Positions 34,898 through 44,618 of a stretch of 64,000 nucleotides of DNA are shown one piece after another. Source of the DNA: JAUIAI01 sp045106815 (lineage in GTDB: Bacteria; Pseudomonadota; Gammaproteobacteria; Burkholderiales; Burkholderiaceae_E); contig JBGCFG010000003.1 of the NCBI GenBank assembly GCA_045106815.1, positions 248,001 to 312,000 of the forward strand, given 5' to 3'. The translations under genes were made by a program, and so were the position numbers. Under the pieces are notes generated by a model. It was not told where the DNA came from. It saw nothing but the letters and a program-made list of their open reading frames with translations, and searched no databases. Numbering within the stretch: the stretch's first letter is position 1; every line of letters starts with the position of its first letter.

Positions 34898-35215
34898 CTA
34901 GACCTGCATATTCATGATGTCAGTATAGGCAGCAACCAGTCGGTTACGCACGGTCAGGGCCGCCTGGAACGCAACCTGGGATTTCTGCATTGACACCATG
35001 GTTTGTTCCAGAGAAACGCCCGGCTCGCCGCGTTGGTAGGCCTGCTGATTGCTTCTCGATTCAGCTTGAACCTCGCTAACCTGCGTAAGTGCCTTGTCGA
35101 GCGCCGAGCCAAAACTGCTCGCTGGTGACGCGACAGAATCCTGAGCCCCTTTGCCCGGACTTCGGGTGGTGGCTTCGAGCGCTGCTTTAAGCTGATCAAT
35201 TGAGTTAATGTCCAT
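34898..35215 (-). CDS. fliE: Flagellar hook-basal body protein FliE
   Basis: Adapter between the MS ring and the rod. The 105-residue product ends with the conserved SLEQTMVSMQKSQVAFQAALTVRNRLVAAYTDIMNMQV. The frame is open to 35320, but FliE proteins are near 105 residues; the ATG at 35215 (MDINSIDQLK) has GAG about nine bases upstream, with ATG 35224 as an alternative. It is divergent from fliF, as in enterobacteria. Confidence 0.92.
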   Translation of the reverse strand: MDINSIDQLKAALEATTRSPGKGAQDSVASPASSFGSALDKALTQVSEVQAESRSNQQAYQRGEPGVSLEQTMVSMQKSQVAFQAALTVRNRLVAAYTDIMNMQV

Positions 35216-35373
35216 CGGCTTCATCTCGCGGGTACTGCAAGCATTATCTGCCTGGGCCGGCAGTATGAGGCCTGAATAAGCGCGTAAACCCCCTGCTAAT
35301 TCAAGCGCTTGAATACTCAAGTTTTCCGGACAATGGCGAGCATGTTAGTCAATTCGCCTTGCTGGACCCCCTG
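35216..35373. promoter_or_regulatory. Divergent fliE/fliF control region
   Basis: 158 bases between the start codons of fliE and fliF. By gene function it should carry FlhDC-dependent class 2 promoters in both directions; I could not delimit the boxes. Confidence 0.4.
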
Positions 35374-37053
35374 ATGTCGTCTGATGCCACAATGGCCGCG
35401 CCCGCTGCCACTATGATTCCTGCTGCGCTTAAGCCGCGCCTGGCGATGGCTGCCGGCATCCTGGCGTTGACGGCAATTATTGCGTGGTCATTCATTAGTC
35501 TGAAAGAACCCCCTTATAAGGTTTTGTTCGCCAACCTGTCTGACAGGGACGGCGGCGCCATCATCGCGGCGTTGTCACAAAAGAACATCCCATACAAATT
35601 TGCTGCCGGCGGCGACGCTATCCTCGTGCCGCAGGACAATGTGCACGGACTCAGGCTGGAGCTTGCATCGCAGGGACTTCCCAGAGGTGACAACACCGGA
35701 TTCGAAATTCTAGATGAACCGCGCTTCGGGATGACTCAGTTTCAGGAGCGGCTAAGCTATCAGCGCGGATTGCAAGGCGAGCTTACACGCTCGATTGAAT
35801 CACTTGCTGCGGTTGAATCAGCCCGTGTGCATCTGGCGATTCCCGAGAATGGCGGATTCCTGCGGGGACGGCAAAAACCGTCGGCGTCAGTGCTCGTCCG
35901 TTTGCTACCAGGGCGCGTACTGACCCGCAATCAAACGGCGGGCATCATTAATCTGGTTGCCGCGTCAATTCCGCGGCTAAATCCGGCAGATGTGAAAGTC
36001 ATCGACCAGGACGGCGCTTTGCTCTCTGCCGACCAGAAAAGTGATGACCTCCCCAATGCGGCTCAACTCGCCTACTCCAGGCAGGTAGAACAGTCCTTGA
36101 GTGAGCGGATCACTGAATTGCTGGAAGCGGTCGTGGGTCGCGGCAATGTACGCGCTCGGGTCACCGCCGATATGGACTTTAGCCTGACGCAGTCTACTGA
36201 CGAGACCTTTCGACCGAATCAAACACAAGATAGCGCGGCTGTGCGCAGCCAGCAACTCACCGGCGCAAGCGCTCGCAAGCTCCTGGAGGCAGGTGGCATA
36301 CCCGGCGCGCTGACCAATCAGCCAGGCGCCGACCCCGCGGCACCAATCAATGGTCCTGCGCAAGATCCGGCCGCAGCGGAACGAGCAGCGGCTGGAGCCG
36401 CGAACACAAACGACAGCAGCGAAGCGATCGTTAACTACGAAGTTGATAAATCGACTCGTGTCACACGAAACGGCTCCGGCAATATCAGACGTCTGACTGC
36501 CGCAGTTGTTGTGAACTATCGCTCGACCCCAAATGCAGAAGGCGAAGTTACCCAAACGGCGCTTAGTGCAGAAGAGCTTGAAAAGATGAACGCACTCGTA
36601 CGGGAGGCGATCGGCTTCTCGGCAGAGCGAGGCGATTCAATCAATATTATGAATAGTCCGTTTCAGCAGGCGGCTATAGTTGAAGAACCTGATTTGCCTT
36701 TGTGGCAAGACCCTCAGATGATCAGTATGGCAATGGACCTGGCTCGTCACCTGGGCATCGCCCTACTCGGATTGGTTGTTGTCTTTAAAGTGATTCGGCC
36801 TGCCATGAAGGCCATGACGGCTCCACCGCCTGAGCAGGCTCAACTAGAGCAAGATCCCGCGCCAGGTGGTGACTCCGCCGGCACCAGTCAACTCGTTGAC
36901 ACGGTTGTTGAGGACGAGGTCGAGCTCATGAGCCCCGAAGAACAGGCAAGACTGGAAGCCCAGAAACGGCGTGATGAAACGCTCCGTCTGGCGCGCGAAA
37001 ATCCAAAAGCCGTCGCTCATATCGTTCGCGACTGGGTGACCGAGGATGAATAA
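35374..37053 (+). CDS. fliF: Flagellar MS-ring protein FliF
   Basis: Forms the MS ring in the inner membrane, base for the rod and the C ring. The 559-residue protein has two membrane segments (near residues 25-45 and 450-468), the YscJ/FliF lipoprotein-like ring motif (PYKVLFANLSDRDGG), the SxxRVHLAIPE segment and a C-terminal FliG-binding tail (RDETLRLARENPKAVAHIVRDWV). The stretch near 310-360 is Ala/Pro-rich linker. ATG 35374 is chosen over an in-frame TTG at 35359; neither has a strong ribosome binding site. fliG starts 14 bases after its stop. Confidence 0.95.
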   Translation: MSSDATMAAPAATMIPAALKPRLAMAAGILALTAIIAWSFISLKEPPYKVLFANLSDRDGGAIIAALSQKNIPYKFAAGGDAILVPQDNVHGLRLELASQGLPRGDNTGFEILDEPRFGMTQFQERLSYQRGLQGELTRSIESLAAVESARVHLAIPENGGFLRGRQKPSASVLVRLLPGRVLTRNQTAGIINLVAASIPRLNPADVKVIDQDGALLSADQKSDDLPNAAQLAYSRQVEQSLSERITELLEAVVGRGNVRARVTADMDFSLTQSTDETFRPNQTQDSAAVRSQQLTGASARKLLEAGGIPGALTNQPGADPAAPINGPAQDPAAAERAAAGAANTNDSSEAIVNYEVDKSTRVTRNGSGNIRRLTAAVVVNYRSTPNAEGEVTQTALSAEELEKMNALVREAIGFSAERGDSINIMNSPFQQAAIVEEPDLPLWQDPQMISMAMDLARHLGIALLGLVVVFKVIRPAMKAMTAPPPEQAQLEQDPAPGGDSAGTSQLVDTVVEDEVELMSPEEQARLEAQKRRDETLRLARENPKAVAHIVRDWVTEDE

Positions 37054-37067
37054 TTTGCGGATCATCC

Positions 37068-38072
37068 ATGGCTGAGGAAAATGATCGGTTAACCGACGCA
37101 GCGATTTTGCTCATGGGTATGGGTGCGGATGCGGCCGCCCAGGTGATTAGTGAACTATCACCGCGTGAGGCTCAGAAACTCGGCGAAAAAATGGCGTCTC
37201 TCAAGACCACACGAAGCAACGATGTGACCGCGGTTTTAGAGCGACTCGAGGACCGCCTGGCAGAAACCGACTTTCTGATTGAGGATACCGACGAATATGT
37301 TCGCGCCGTGCTCACCAGGGGTCTGGGTGACACCCGGGCCGGCCTGCTGATCGATCGGATCTTGTCGAGTAGTGAAGTAGATGGCATTGAAAACCTCAAA
37401 TGGATGGAGGCTCAGGACATTGCGAACATGATTCGCAATGAACACCCTCAAGTCATCGCCTCTATTCTGGTTCACTTGGAGCGCGATCAGGCCTCTGAGA
37501 CCCTGCTGGCGCTGCCCGAAAACATCCGCTCTGAAGTCATTCTGCGCATCTCAACGATGGATGGCATTCAGCCTGCAGCCATCGAAGAGCTAGATGTCGT
37601 GCTGGCCAAACTGCTGGCGGGCAAACCTTCTGGTCAGGACCGGAAGCTAGGCGGCGCAAAAACTGCTGCCGAAATTCTCAACCTGTTGGGCAATGGTCTC
37701 GATCGCGAAGTCCTCGACTGGATCACCGAGCAAGACGAGGATTTGGCACAGCAGATATCAGATCAGATGTTCATATTTGCTGATCTGATGCGACTCGACG
37801 ATAAGGCGATTCAGACCGTTATGCGCGAACTGCAAACGGAATCACTGATCATGGCGCTTAAGGGTGCGGAACCTGATCTGCGCGAGAAAGTCTTCCGGAA
37901 TATGAGTCAGCGAGCGGCCGAGAGTCTTAGGGAAGACCTTGATTCGCGCGGCCCGGTCAAAATCTCCGACGTTGAATCCGAACAAAAAGAAATCATCAAA
38001 ACGGTTAAGCGCTTGGCCGAGGAAGGTCAAATCACGATGAGTTCGGGCGGCGCGGACGACTCATATGTCTGA
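37068..38072 (+). CDS. fliG: Flagellar motor switch protein FliG
   Basis: Rotor subunit where torque is produced. The 334 residues cover the FliF-binding N domain, the middle domain with EHPQ (NEHPQVIASILVHLE) and the C domain with the charged torque helix (LDDKAIQTVMRELQTESLIMALKGAEPDLREKVFRNMSQR). It overlaps fliH by eight bases. Confidence 0.96.
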   Translation: MAEENDRLTDAAILLMGMGADAAAQVISELSPREAQKLGEKMASLKTTRSNDVTAVLERLEDRLAETDFLIEDTDEYVRAVLTRGLGDTRAGLLIDRILSSSEVDGIENLKWMEAQDIANMIRNEHPQVIASILVHLERDQASETLLALPENIRSEVILRISTMDGIQPAAIEELDVVLAKLLAGKPSGQDRKLGGAKTAAEILNLLGNGLDREVLDWITEQDEDLAQQISDQMFIFADLMRLDDKAIQTVMRELQTESLIMALKGAEPDLREKVFRNMSQRAAESLREDLDSRGPVKISDVESEQKEIIKTVKRLAEEGQITMSSGGADDSYV

Positions 38073-38763
38073 TCTGAGAAGACCGACAAGCTCGCGCGTA
38101 GTACGCGGCGATGACATTCAGGACGCTCGGCCAGCGCCGCTACCGTCGCTTGAATCAGGCAGCCCTAACTCGCAAGCCAAGCAAGAGCGTCGTGAAGATC
38201 CTACCCACCGGTATGTCTTTGAGAAAGGTCTGCAAACCGGGCTGGCTCGCGGTCGTCAGGAGGGTGCCACCGCGGCCCGCCAGCGCTGCGAAGACGAGGC
38301 CCGGGCCACAGCGGAAGCTGCTGGCGGATTCGCCGCTGAAAGAATGGCGCGGCTTGTCGAGAGCTTTGAAACCGAGTTTTCTGCGATGGAATCTGATTTA
38401 GCGGACAAAACGCTTGATCTGGCAATCGCCGTTGCTGAGAAAGTGCTGCTTCGCGAGATCCGGGACAACACACACGACATTCTCCCGGTTATCTCTGAAT
38501 GCCTGTCGATGCTCGCAAAAGACGCGAGTGAAATCGTGATTCGTCTCAACCCGGCAGATCTGGCCCTATTGCAATCGATTGAAGGTGAAAGATTCAGCGA
38601 GTTCTCGCCCAGGTGGCAAGCAGATGGCTCGATCAAGCCAGGTGGCTGCCACATAGAGTCAGCTCAGACGGTGATTGATGCCAGCATTGAATCGCGATGG
38701 CAGAGAACACTTTCAGCTCTTGGTACGCCAGCCAGCCCTCTTGCTGATGCTGACACGCAATGA
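38065..38763 (+). CDS. fliH: Flagellar export ATPase regulator FliH
   Basis: Holds the FliI ATPase inactive and links it to the C ring. The 232 residues have a disordered N-terminus with a Trp-poor basic segment, a glycine-spaced helix (GLQTGLARGRQEGATAARQ) and a VATP-synthase-E-like C-terminal domain (LDLAIAVAEKVLLREI). Overlaps fliG and fliI. Confidence 0.93.
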   Translation: MSDLRRPTSSRVVRGDDIQDARPAPLPSLESGSPNSQAKQERREDPTHRYVFEKGLQTGLARGRQEGATAARQRCEDEARATAEAAGGFAAERMARLVESFETEFSAMESDLADKTLDLAIAVAEKVLLREIRDNTHDILPVISECLSMLAKDASEIVIRLNPADLALLQSIEGERFSEFSPRWQADGSIKPGGCHIESAQTVIDASIESRWQRTLSALGTPASPLADADTQ

Positions 38764-40244
38764 ATCTCTCAGATCGAAGCGCCCAGTGGGGGGCATTACT
38801 GGATAATGCTCGCGAGTTGTGCGAACACGCTCAACCAGTCGCTACTCGTGGGCGACTGACCCGAGTGCGTGGCATGACACTGGAGGCCAGTGGTATCAGT
38901 CTGCCAATTGGTTCGATTTGCCAGGTTGAGACACCCATCTCAAACCAAGGCGCGAAATCTGAATTAGCGGCGGGCGGTCTGGATGCAGAAGTGCTCGGAT
39001 TTGGCGAGAACCGTCTTTTGCTCATGCCAACCCAGTCAACCACCGGCCTAACGCCTGGCGCCCAGATCTCGCCGGTTGAGCCCGTGATTCGCCGACCCCG
39101 ACTACGACGCCTGTCCCATGCTTGGGCAAGACAGTCTGACCAGGCCAGGCATCTGCCGATCGGCCCGGGATTACTTGGCCGTATCGTCGATGCGCGAGGG
39201 TCAACGCTTGACGGGCTGGGTGATCTTGGCCTTGTTGACAGTCGTCCTATTCGATCCAGATCTATTAATGCCATGAAGCGGCACCCTATCCGACAGCCAC
39301 TCGATACCGGTGTTCGGGCGATCAACACGATGCTCACCGTTGGCCGTGGTCAGAGGCTTGGGCTGTTCGCCGGTGCCGGTGTGGGTAAAAGCGTCTTGCT
39401 GGGCATGATGGCCCGCCATACAGACGCTGATGTGATTGTGGTTGGGCTGATTGGCGAGCGCGGCCGGGAGGTACGCGAGTTCGTCGATGAAATTCTTGGA
39501 CCGTCCGGGCGACACCGCGCCGCAGTCGTTGTGGCGCCCGCCGATGAGCCGGCACTGCTCAAGATTCAAGCCGCCAACTACGCGTGTGCCGTTGCAGAGT
39601 ACTTTCGTGACCAGGGCTTGAATGTCTTGTTGCTGATGGATTCTTTAACGCGCTATGCCATGGCTCTCCGAGAAGTCAGTCTGGCCATGGGCGAGGCGCC
39701 TGCCACGCGCGGCTACCCAGCCTCGGTCTTTTCGCGTTTGCCCGAACTGATCGAGCGAGCCGGAAACAGCGCAGAAGGCTCCGGCTCCATCACAGGCTTT
39801 TATACGGTACTCATTGAAGGCGACGATCTCAACGACCCCGTTGGGGACTCGGCGCGATCGCATCTCGACGGCCATATCGTTCTGTCTCGCGATCTAGCAG
39901 ATTCAGGACATTTTCCAGCGATAGCAATCGAGGCTTCCGTTTCTCGCGTGATGATGTCGATCGCGCAACCCGAACACCAAAAGGCTAGCCGGCTCGTGCG
40001 ACAGGCGTGGGCAGCCTACCAGCAAAACCGAGATCTCATTTCGCTTGGCGCGTACGTCAGCGGCGCCGACCCTGTGATTGATCAGGCGGTCGCCGCCTGG
40101 CCTGCGATTGCCGAACTAATGAAGCAGGACATGAATGCCCGGGGCAGTCTCATCGGTGACATTGAACAGTTGCAGCAAGTAGCGCAACACCTTTCTCCCT
40201 CATCGGCGATGGCTGACGAGGGTGAGAACCCTGGAGCACCATGA
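38760..40244 (+). CDS. fliI: Flagellum-specific ATPase FliI
   Basis: Hexameric ATPase that helps unfold and deliver export substrates. The 494 residues show Walker A GAGVGKS at 205-211, the Walker B region LNVLLLMDSLTRYA and the type III ATPase block SVFSRLPELIERAGN. The ATG overlaps the fliH stop by four bases, and fliJ overlaps its end likewise. Confidence 0.97.
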   Translation: MNLSDRSAQWGALLDNARELCEHAQPVATRGRLTRVRGMTLEASGISLPIGSICQVETPISNQGAKSELAAGGLDAEVLGFGENRLLLMPTQSTTGLTPGAQISPVEPVIRRPRLRRLSHAWARQSDQARHLPIGPGLLGRIVDARGSTLDGLGDLGLVDSRPIRSRSINAMKRHPIRQPLDTGVRAINTMLTVGRGQRLGLFAGAGVGKSVLLGMMARHTDADVIVVGLIGERGREVREFVDEILGPSGRHRAAVVVAPADEPALLKIQAANYACAVAEYFRDQGLNVLLLMDSLTRYAMALREVSLAMGEAPATRGYPASVFSRLPELIERAGNSAEGSGSITGFYTVLIEGDDLNDPVGDSARSHLDGHIVLSRDLADSGHFPAIAIEASVSRVMMSIAQPEHQKASRLVRQAWAAYQQNRDLISLGAYVSGADPVIDQAVAAWPAIAELMKQDMNARGSLIGDIEQLQQVAQHLSPSSAMADEGENPGAP

Positions 40245-40693
40245 GTCTAAAGCCCCATGTCATGGACCACCTGGTCAACGCGTTTAAAGATAGACGCAAC
40301 AATCGGCTCACCGAGCACAAGCGAATCCGAAAAGCTGCCGAACAGGAAACCGCCACGCTCAACGCGCTGGAGCAGTTTCGTCAAGAGCGCCTTGATCATC
40401 GGCGCGATCGGAACGGTGATACCGATCAGCGCGTGACGGTTCCTCAGCAAGCACAGGAATCGCGATTTGATGGACGCCTCGTCGATGCAATCAGGCAGCA
40501 ATCGGAAACGATAGAGAAGATCAACCATGCAAGCGCTGAAAGCGCCCGGGAGCTTGATCTTGCCCAGCGCAAACTTGCCGCTATGCAAGTTCTGCTGGAT
40601 CGTCAGAACCAGCGGAAACGGCAGGCAGATTTGAGAGCAGAGCAAAAGATCGCCGATGAATTAGCCGGCAAGCACCACCTGAACCATTCATGA
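40241..40693 (+). CDS. fliJ: Flagellar export protein FliJ
   Basis: Coiled-coil stalk of the export ATPase complex. The 150-residue protein is charged and almost entirely helical, with very high Arg, Gln and Glu content and no membrane segment; position between fliI and fliK confirms the identity that sequence alone would leave weak. It overlaps both neighbours by four bases. Confidence 0.88.
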   Translation: MSLKPHVMDHLVNAFKDRRNNRLTEHKRIRKAAEQETATLNALEQFRQERLDHRRDRNGDTDQRVTVPQQAQESRFDGRLVDAIRQQSETIEKINHASAESARELDLAQRKLAAMQVLLDRQNQRKRQADLRAEQKIADELAGKHHLNHS

Positions 40694-42384
40694 GAGAACC
40701 GATGCAGACTGCTCCATCAGCCATTTCCGGGTTTACAGCAGTGACCTCTGGCGGCAAAGCCAAGGCAAGCAAAGAACAACCACATGACGAGGCAAGCGGC
40801 TTTGCGAACCAGCTTCGCTCAGCGATGCCCGATGAAACAGACGATCACCAAGGCAGTCCTTCACTAAACGGGACGGCATCCTCTGTTGATGCCGAACTTG
40901 ACGAGCAACGCATTCAAGGCCGCCGGCGGCTGGCTAACCGATCTGCCCGCGCGGAGCTTTCAACCCCTGCGACGCACACGGCCCAATCAGCTTCCGAAGT
41001 TGGCGCGTCTGATCTGGATAGTTCGGCTGATCTACAGGCAATTGCCGAACCAAGGCCTGAGACCAATGAGGCGCCTAAAGCGCTTCATGAATCGAAAACC
41101 GGCTCAACGGATCAGTTCTCCGCTTCATTGGCCAATCTCAATAAGCCAACCAATGACGATTCCGAACAGACAACAATCGCGGATAAGAGAATTCAGTCAA
41201 GACACGCGCAGAACAATCCTTCCGTTCAAGATCAACAAGACGGCTCAAATCACACCCGAGCAGGTGAACCTGAACGTCTCGATGAATCGGGCTCTGATCA
41301 ATCGGGCTCTGATCAATCGCGCTCGGATCAATCGCGCTCTGATCAATCGCGCTCGGATCAATCGCGGTCTGATCAATCACGCTCGTCGGCAACTCAACCG
41401 AACGATACGGCACCTGGCGATGCTATCGTCGCTGCTCCGACAAGCGCGAATAGTACGTCCTCAAGTTTGGCCTCCGGAGCAGACAAGTCAGACCAGAACA
41501 CTGTGACAGGGCCAGATGACAATACCCGCTCAAAGACGCGTGCTACTCCGACAGCATCCGAGTCGCAGGCAGCACAGTCCGTTTCAAAACGACACACAAG
41601 CGGCGGTGATGCGTCCAGTGCTCCCCTTGCAACCAAGACGAAAGCAGCCATGACCAATCCGCGGGGTGACAGCAATACCCCGCAGGCAGCTGATACGCGC
41701 CGAGCGCTGCCGCGCAAAGCAGTGGCGGCCAAGTCCATTCACCAGGCATCCAGGGATCAGCCTGAGAAAACAGCCTCGATCAAAAGCGAGCTGCCATTCG
41801 TCAAACCATTACCCCTCAGCCCGACCAAGACGCAAGACCCTGACTCTGACCGCCAGGCCCTGGCTATCCACCGATCCGCAGCAGGATCGTCGCGCCCTGT
41901 CACTGAACTCGCTCACGCACCCGGTAACCTGCCTGACATTGAAGCCCCACTCGATCCCGAAAACGTTAGCGAAGCGTTTCAGGGTCAGCTGACTGAACGC
42001 CTTGTCATGGCCATCAAGAACGATATGAGCCGCGCTGACATTCGCATCACGCCCAATGAACTTGGTCCGATTTCGATCGAATTAACCGTCGAGGGGAATA
42101 CCGCGTCCGTCAGTTTTGCTGCTGAGAGCAGCCAGACGCGCAATGCGCTTCAGGACAGCCTGTCTTTTTTACGCGACCAACTAGCGCGCGAGGGTTTGAC
42201 CCTGGGTGAAGCTTCCGTTGGCGAGCAGCCGAACCATGCGTTCAACCAGCGCGGTGACGACCATCCGACTGACGAGTGGACAGCCGTTGCAGGCGAAACA
42301 GCCGACCCACTCAGCGATACGACCTTGCCTACCGGCTACCGCCCATCCCCATCCGGTCAGGGCCTGGTCGACTTGTTTGCTTAA
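40690..42384 (+). CDS. fliK: Flagellar hook-length control protein FliK
   Basis: Secreted ruler that measures the hook and triggers the FlhB switch. The 564 residues have a long, low-complexity N-terminal part rich in Ser, Asp, Gln and Thr, and a conserved C-terminal domain (about 420-505: TERLVMAIKNDMSRADIRITPNELGPISIELTVEG). A tandem repeat of the pentapeptide SDQSR lies near residues 200-234. A terminator hairpin follows the stop, so the fliF-K operon ends here. Confidence 0.93.
   Translation: MREPMQTAPSAISGFTAVTSGGKAKASKEQPHDEASGFANQLRSAMPDETDDHQGSPSLNGTASSVDAELDEQRIQGRRRLANRSARAELSTPATHTAQSASEVGASDLDSSADLQAIAEPRPETNEAPKALHESKTGSTDQFSASLANLNKPTNDDSEQTTIADKRIQSRHAQNNPSVQDQQDGSNHTRAGEPERLDESGSDQSGSDQSRSDQSRSDQSRSDQSRSDQSRSSATQPNDTAPGDAIVAAPTSANSTSSSLASGADKSDQNTVTGPDDNTRSKTRATPTASESQAAQSVSKRHTSGGDASSAPLATKTKAAMTNPRGDSNTPQAADTRRALPRKAVAAKSIHQASRDQPEKTASIKSELPFVKPLPLSPTKTQDPDSDRQALAIHRSAAGSSRPVTELAHAPGNLPDIEAPLDPENVSEAFQGQLTERLVMAIKNDMSRADIRITPNELGPISIELTVEGNTASVSFAAESSQTRNALQDSLSFLRDQLAREGLTLGEASVGEQPNHAFNQRGDDHPTDEWTAVAGETADPLSDTTLPTGYRPSPSGQGLVDLFA
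41287..41391 (+). repeat. 15-bp tandem repeat in fliK (30-bp higher-order pattern)
   Basis: Seven units of 15 bases of the type TCGCGCTCTGATCAA encode (S-R/G-S-D-Q)n. From the third unit the serine codon alternates TCG/TCT, so the array is better read as a 30-bp unit repeated. As units are multiples of three, copy changes keep the frame and alter FliK length by five or ten residues. Confidence 0.9.
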
Positions 42385-42404
42385 GGGGGTTAATCCCCCC
42401 TTTT
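42383..42404 (+). terminator. Terminator after fliK
   Basis: GGGGG/CCCCC stem with a TTAAT loop directly at the fliK stop, followed by CTTTT. Separates fliFGHIJK from fliLMNOPQR. Confidence 0.75.
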
Positions 42405-42510
42405 CGGGCAATTGGTGCCCTTAAGTTCCACTGACAATGGTTTTTGATCTGCAGCCAGTGTGCCCCGCGGGGTATCTGCTGCCAGCCAGAATTGAGTCAA
42501 TGGAGTCACC

Positions 42511-43164
42511 ATGTCAGACCCGAAAGCCGAAGACAACGCTGAAGCGCCCCCGAAAAAGAAGGGCAAACTCATCATTATTATCGTAGCGCTGGTTTTGCTG
42601 CTGGGCGGCGGCGGCGCGGCAGCCTTCTTTATGCTCCAGAAGCCTGCCGAAAAAGACGGCGAGAATGCCGATCAGGCACAGGTAGAAGAGGAAGAAGAGG
42701 CGCCTGTCCGACCGCGCAAGAAAAAGCCCGGCGAGCCGCCCATTTTCGTGGAAATGGAAGCCTTTGTCTTCAACCTCCAAGACACTGATCAGGACCGGTT
42801 TGCCCAGGTAGCCGTCACGCTCGAAGTCATCGATGCCGAAGTCGAGGCAGAACTGGGGCTGGTGGAGCCGTCCGTTCGCAACGCGATCCTGATGCTCATG
42901 AGCTCCAAGACCAGCAATGAGATCTTGTCGGTTCAAGGCAAACAGACGCTCGCAGAACAAATAGTCGATTTTGCTAATTCGATTATGGCTGGTGAAGAAC
43001 CACCAGCACTAGTTCCGAGAAGCAACAAGCGTGGCGCCGACCCTGCCAAGGACGGCTATCAGGTCGACCAGGCCGGCAAGACAAGTCCGGAACGGGCCAG
43101 GCGAGTTAAGTACATTCCAGAGCGAGTGACCCGCGCTCACTTCAAGCAATTCATCGTTCAGTAA
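42511..43164 (+). CDS. fliL: Flagellar basal body protein FliL
   Basis: Single-pass membrane protein that supports the stator. The 217 residues have a charged cytoplasmic head, one membrane segment (GKLIIIIVALVLLLGGGGAAAFF is its region, about 19-42), an acidic Glu-rich linker and the periplasmic FliL domain. An insertion-like charged stretch near 170-200 makes it longer than the usual 155-180. GGAG precedes the ATG. Confidence 0.92.
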   Translation: MSDPKAEDNAEAPPKKKGKLIIIIVALVLLLGGGGAAAFFMLQKPAEKDGENADQAQVEEEEEAPVRPRKKKPGEPPIFVEMEAFVFNLQDTDQDRFAQVAVTLEVIDAEVEAELGLVEPSVRNAILMLMSSKTSNEILSVQGKQTLAEQIVDFANSIMAGEEPPALVPRSNKRGADPAKDGYQVDQAGKTSPERARRVKYIPERVTRAHFKQFIVQ

Positions 43165-43182
43165 AGGCTAACGAGAGCTGCT

Positions 43183-44196
43183 ATGGCTGACGAGTTTTTG
43201 TCACAAGACGAAGTGGATGCGCTGCTCTCCGGAACGGAAGAGGAAGAGACCACGGAGTTCGCCCCAGAAGAGTCTGATTCGCCAACGGCGCGTCGCTATG
43301 ACTTATTGGAGCGAGAGCATCTTCGGCACCGTCGCCTGCCAGCAATGGAAGCTGCCCATGAACGCTTTGGGCGCGAACTAAAGCGCTCGCTATCTAGTTT
43401 TGTGCGTCGAACGGCGACGGTCTCCATGGGCGCCGCACAGGTTCAACGCTACCGTGAGTTTATGGAGTCACTCCAGTTACCGTGCTCATTCAGCATCGTC
43501 AAGATCAATCCCCTACGGGGTAACGGACTCATGATCTGTGAGCCCGATCTCGTGTTCTCGCTGATTGAAACCATGTTTGGTGGTGCCGGTAAGTTGGCAG
43601 CAAGCCTAGAAGGCAGAAGCTTCTCGCCCACAGAGCGAAGCGTCATCGAAGCTATGGTCAGACGAGTGAGCGAAGCTTACCGACTGGCCTGGCAAGACAC
43701 CTATCCATTATCGCTCGAATTGGTCAGATCAGAGAGCAAGCCACAGTACGCCATTGTTGCGGCGCCCGACGATTTAGTCATTACGCTGCGATGCCTGATA
43801 GACATCAACGGTATTTCAGGGGCGTTCCACCTTTGCTTGCCCAACGTCACGCTTGATCCCATTCGATCAACTTTGACGTCTGACATAAGCAAAGACCAAT
43901 TGACGACCGACCCGATCTGGACGGAACGCCTCAGCGAACAATTGTCGGTCGCTGAAATTGAAATGTCAGCCGCGCTGTCGCAAGTCAACCTGTCATTTGG
44001 CGAACTCATCAACTTGGGCGCAGGCGATTTCATTGAGTTTGAACTCGCCAAATCCGTGCAGGTAAATGTTAACAACGTGCCGTTTTTGCAGTGTCACTAC
44101 GGCACCAACAATGGTCGCTACGCCGTGAAGATCAATGACTTCTTGACGCCGACCGAACAAATCATTAGTGGAGCAAGCCATGACAGAGCCCAGTGA
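43183..44196 (+). CDS. fliM: Flagellar motor switch protein FliM
   Basis: C-ring protein that binds phospho-CheY. The 337 residues have the CheY-binding N-terminal peptide (FLSQDEVDALLSG), an acidic spacer, the middle CheC-like domain and the SpoA-type C-terminal domain (VSVAEIEMSA-like region to LTPTEQ). Its presence implies chemotaxis genes elsewhere. fliN overlaps its 3' end by 17 bases. Confidence 0.96.
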   Translation: MADEFLSQDEVDALLSGTEEEETTEFAPEESDSPTARRYDLLEREHLRHRRLPAMEAAHERFGRELKRSLSSFVRRTATVSMGAAQVQRYREFMESLQLPCSFSIVKINPLRGNGLMICEPDLVFSLIETMFGGAGKLAASLEGRSFSPTERSVIEAMVRRVSEAYRLAWQDTYPLSLELVRSESKPQYAIVAAPDDLVITLRCLIDINGISGAFHLCLPNVTLDPIRSTLTSDISKDQLTTDPIWTERLSEQLSVAEIEMSAALSQVNLSFGELINLGAGDFIEFELAKSVQVNVNNVPFLQCHYGTNNGRYAVKINDFLTPTEQIISGASHDRAQ

Positions 44197-44614
44197 AGAA
44201 TCCGTAGCACCGGAGGCTGCACCACCCGTTGAAGACGTCACACCGCCTGAGCAAGATCAGGAAGCGATGCACACGGAAGTGGAAGCTGTCAGTAGCGCAG
44301 AAGGCCTATTCCCGGACCTTGCCGACACGGGATCGGCTGACGGCAGTCAGCGGGATATGTCTCTCTTGATGGACATCCCGGTTCAACTCACCGTAGAACT
44401 GGGCCGAAAGCGGGTACCCATTAAGCATGTCCTTCAGCTCGCGCAAGGGTCGGTCATTGAACTTGACGCCGCCGCAGGTGATCCGATGGATGTTCTGGTC
44501 AACGGATGCCTGATCGCTCAGGGTGAGGTCGTGGTTGTGAATGAACGGTTTGGCATTCGCCTGACCGAGATCGTGACGCCGTCCGAACGTATTCGAAGGC
44601 TCAATCGGCATTAA
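44180..44614 (+). CDS. fliN: Flagellar motor switch protein FliN
   Basis: C-ring subunit. The 144 residues have an acidic Glu/Pro-rich N-terminal extension (about 1-65) and the conserved SpoA domain (MDIPVQLTVELGRKRVPIKHVLQLAQGSVIELD...VNERFGIRLTEIV). The ATG at 44180 with GGAG upstream is preferred to a GTG at 44168; it overlaps fliM. Confidence 0.95.
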   Translation: MTEPSEESVAPEAAPPVEDVTPPEQDQEAMHTEVEAVSSAEGLFPDLADTGSADGSQRDMSLLMDIPVQLTVELGRKRVPIKHVLQLAQGSVIELDAAAGDPMDVLVNGCLIAQGEVVVVNERFGIRLTEIVTPSERIRRLNRH

Positions 44615-44618
44615 CACA

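Noticed and set aside
35977..36555. 192-codon minus-strand ORF inside fliF
   Set aside because: Antisense to conserved FliF; sequence low in hydrophobic order and without family features.
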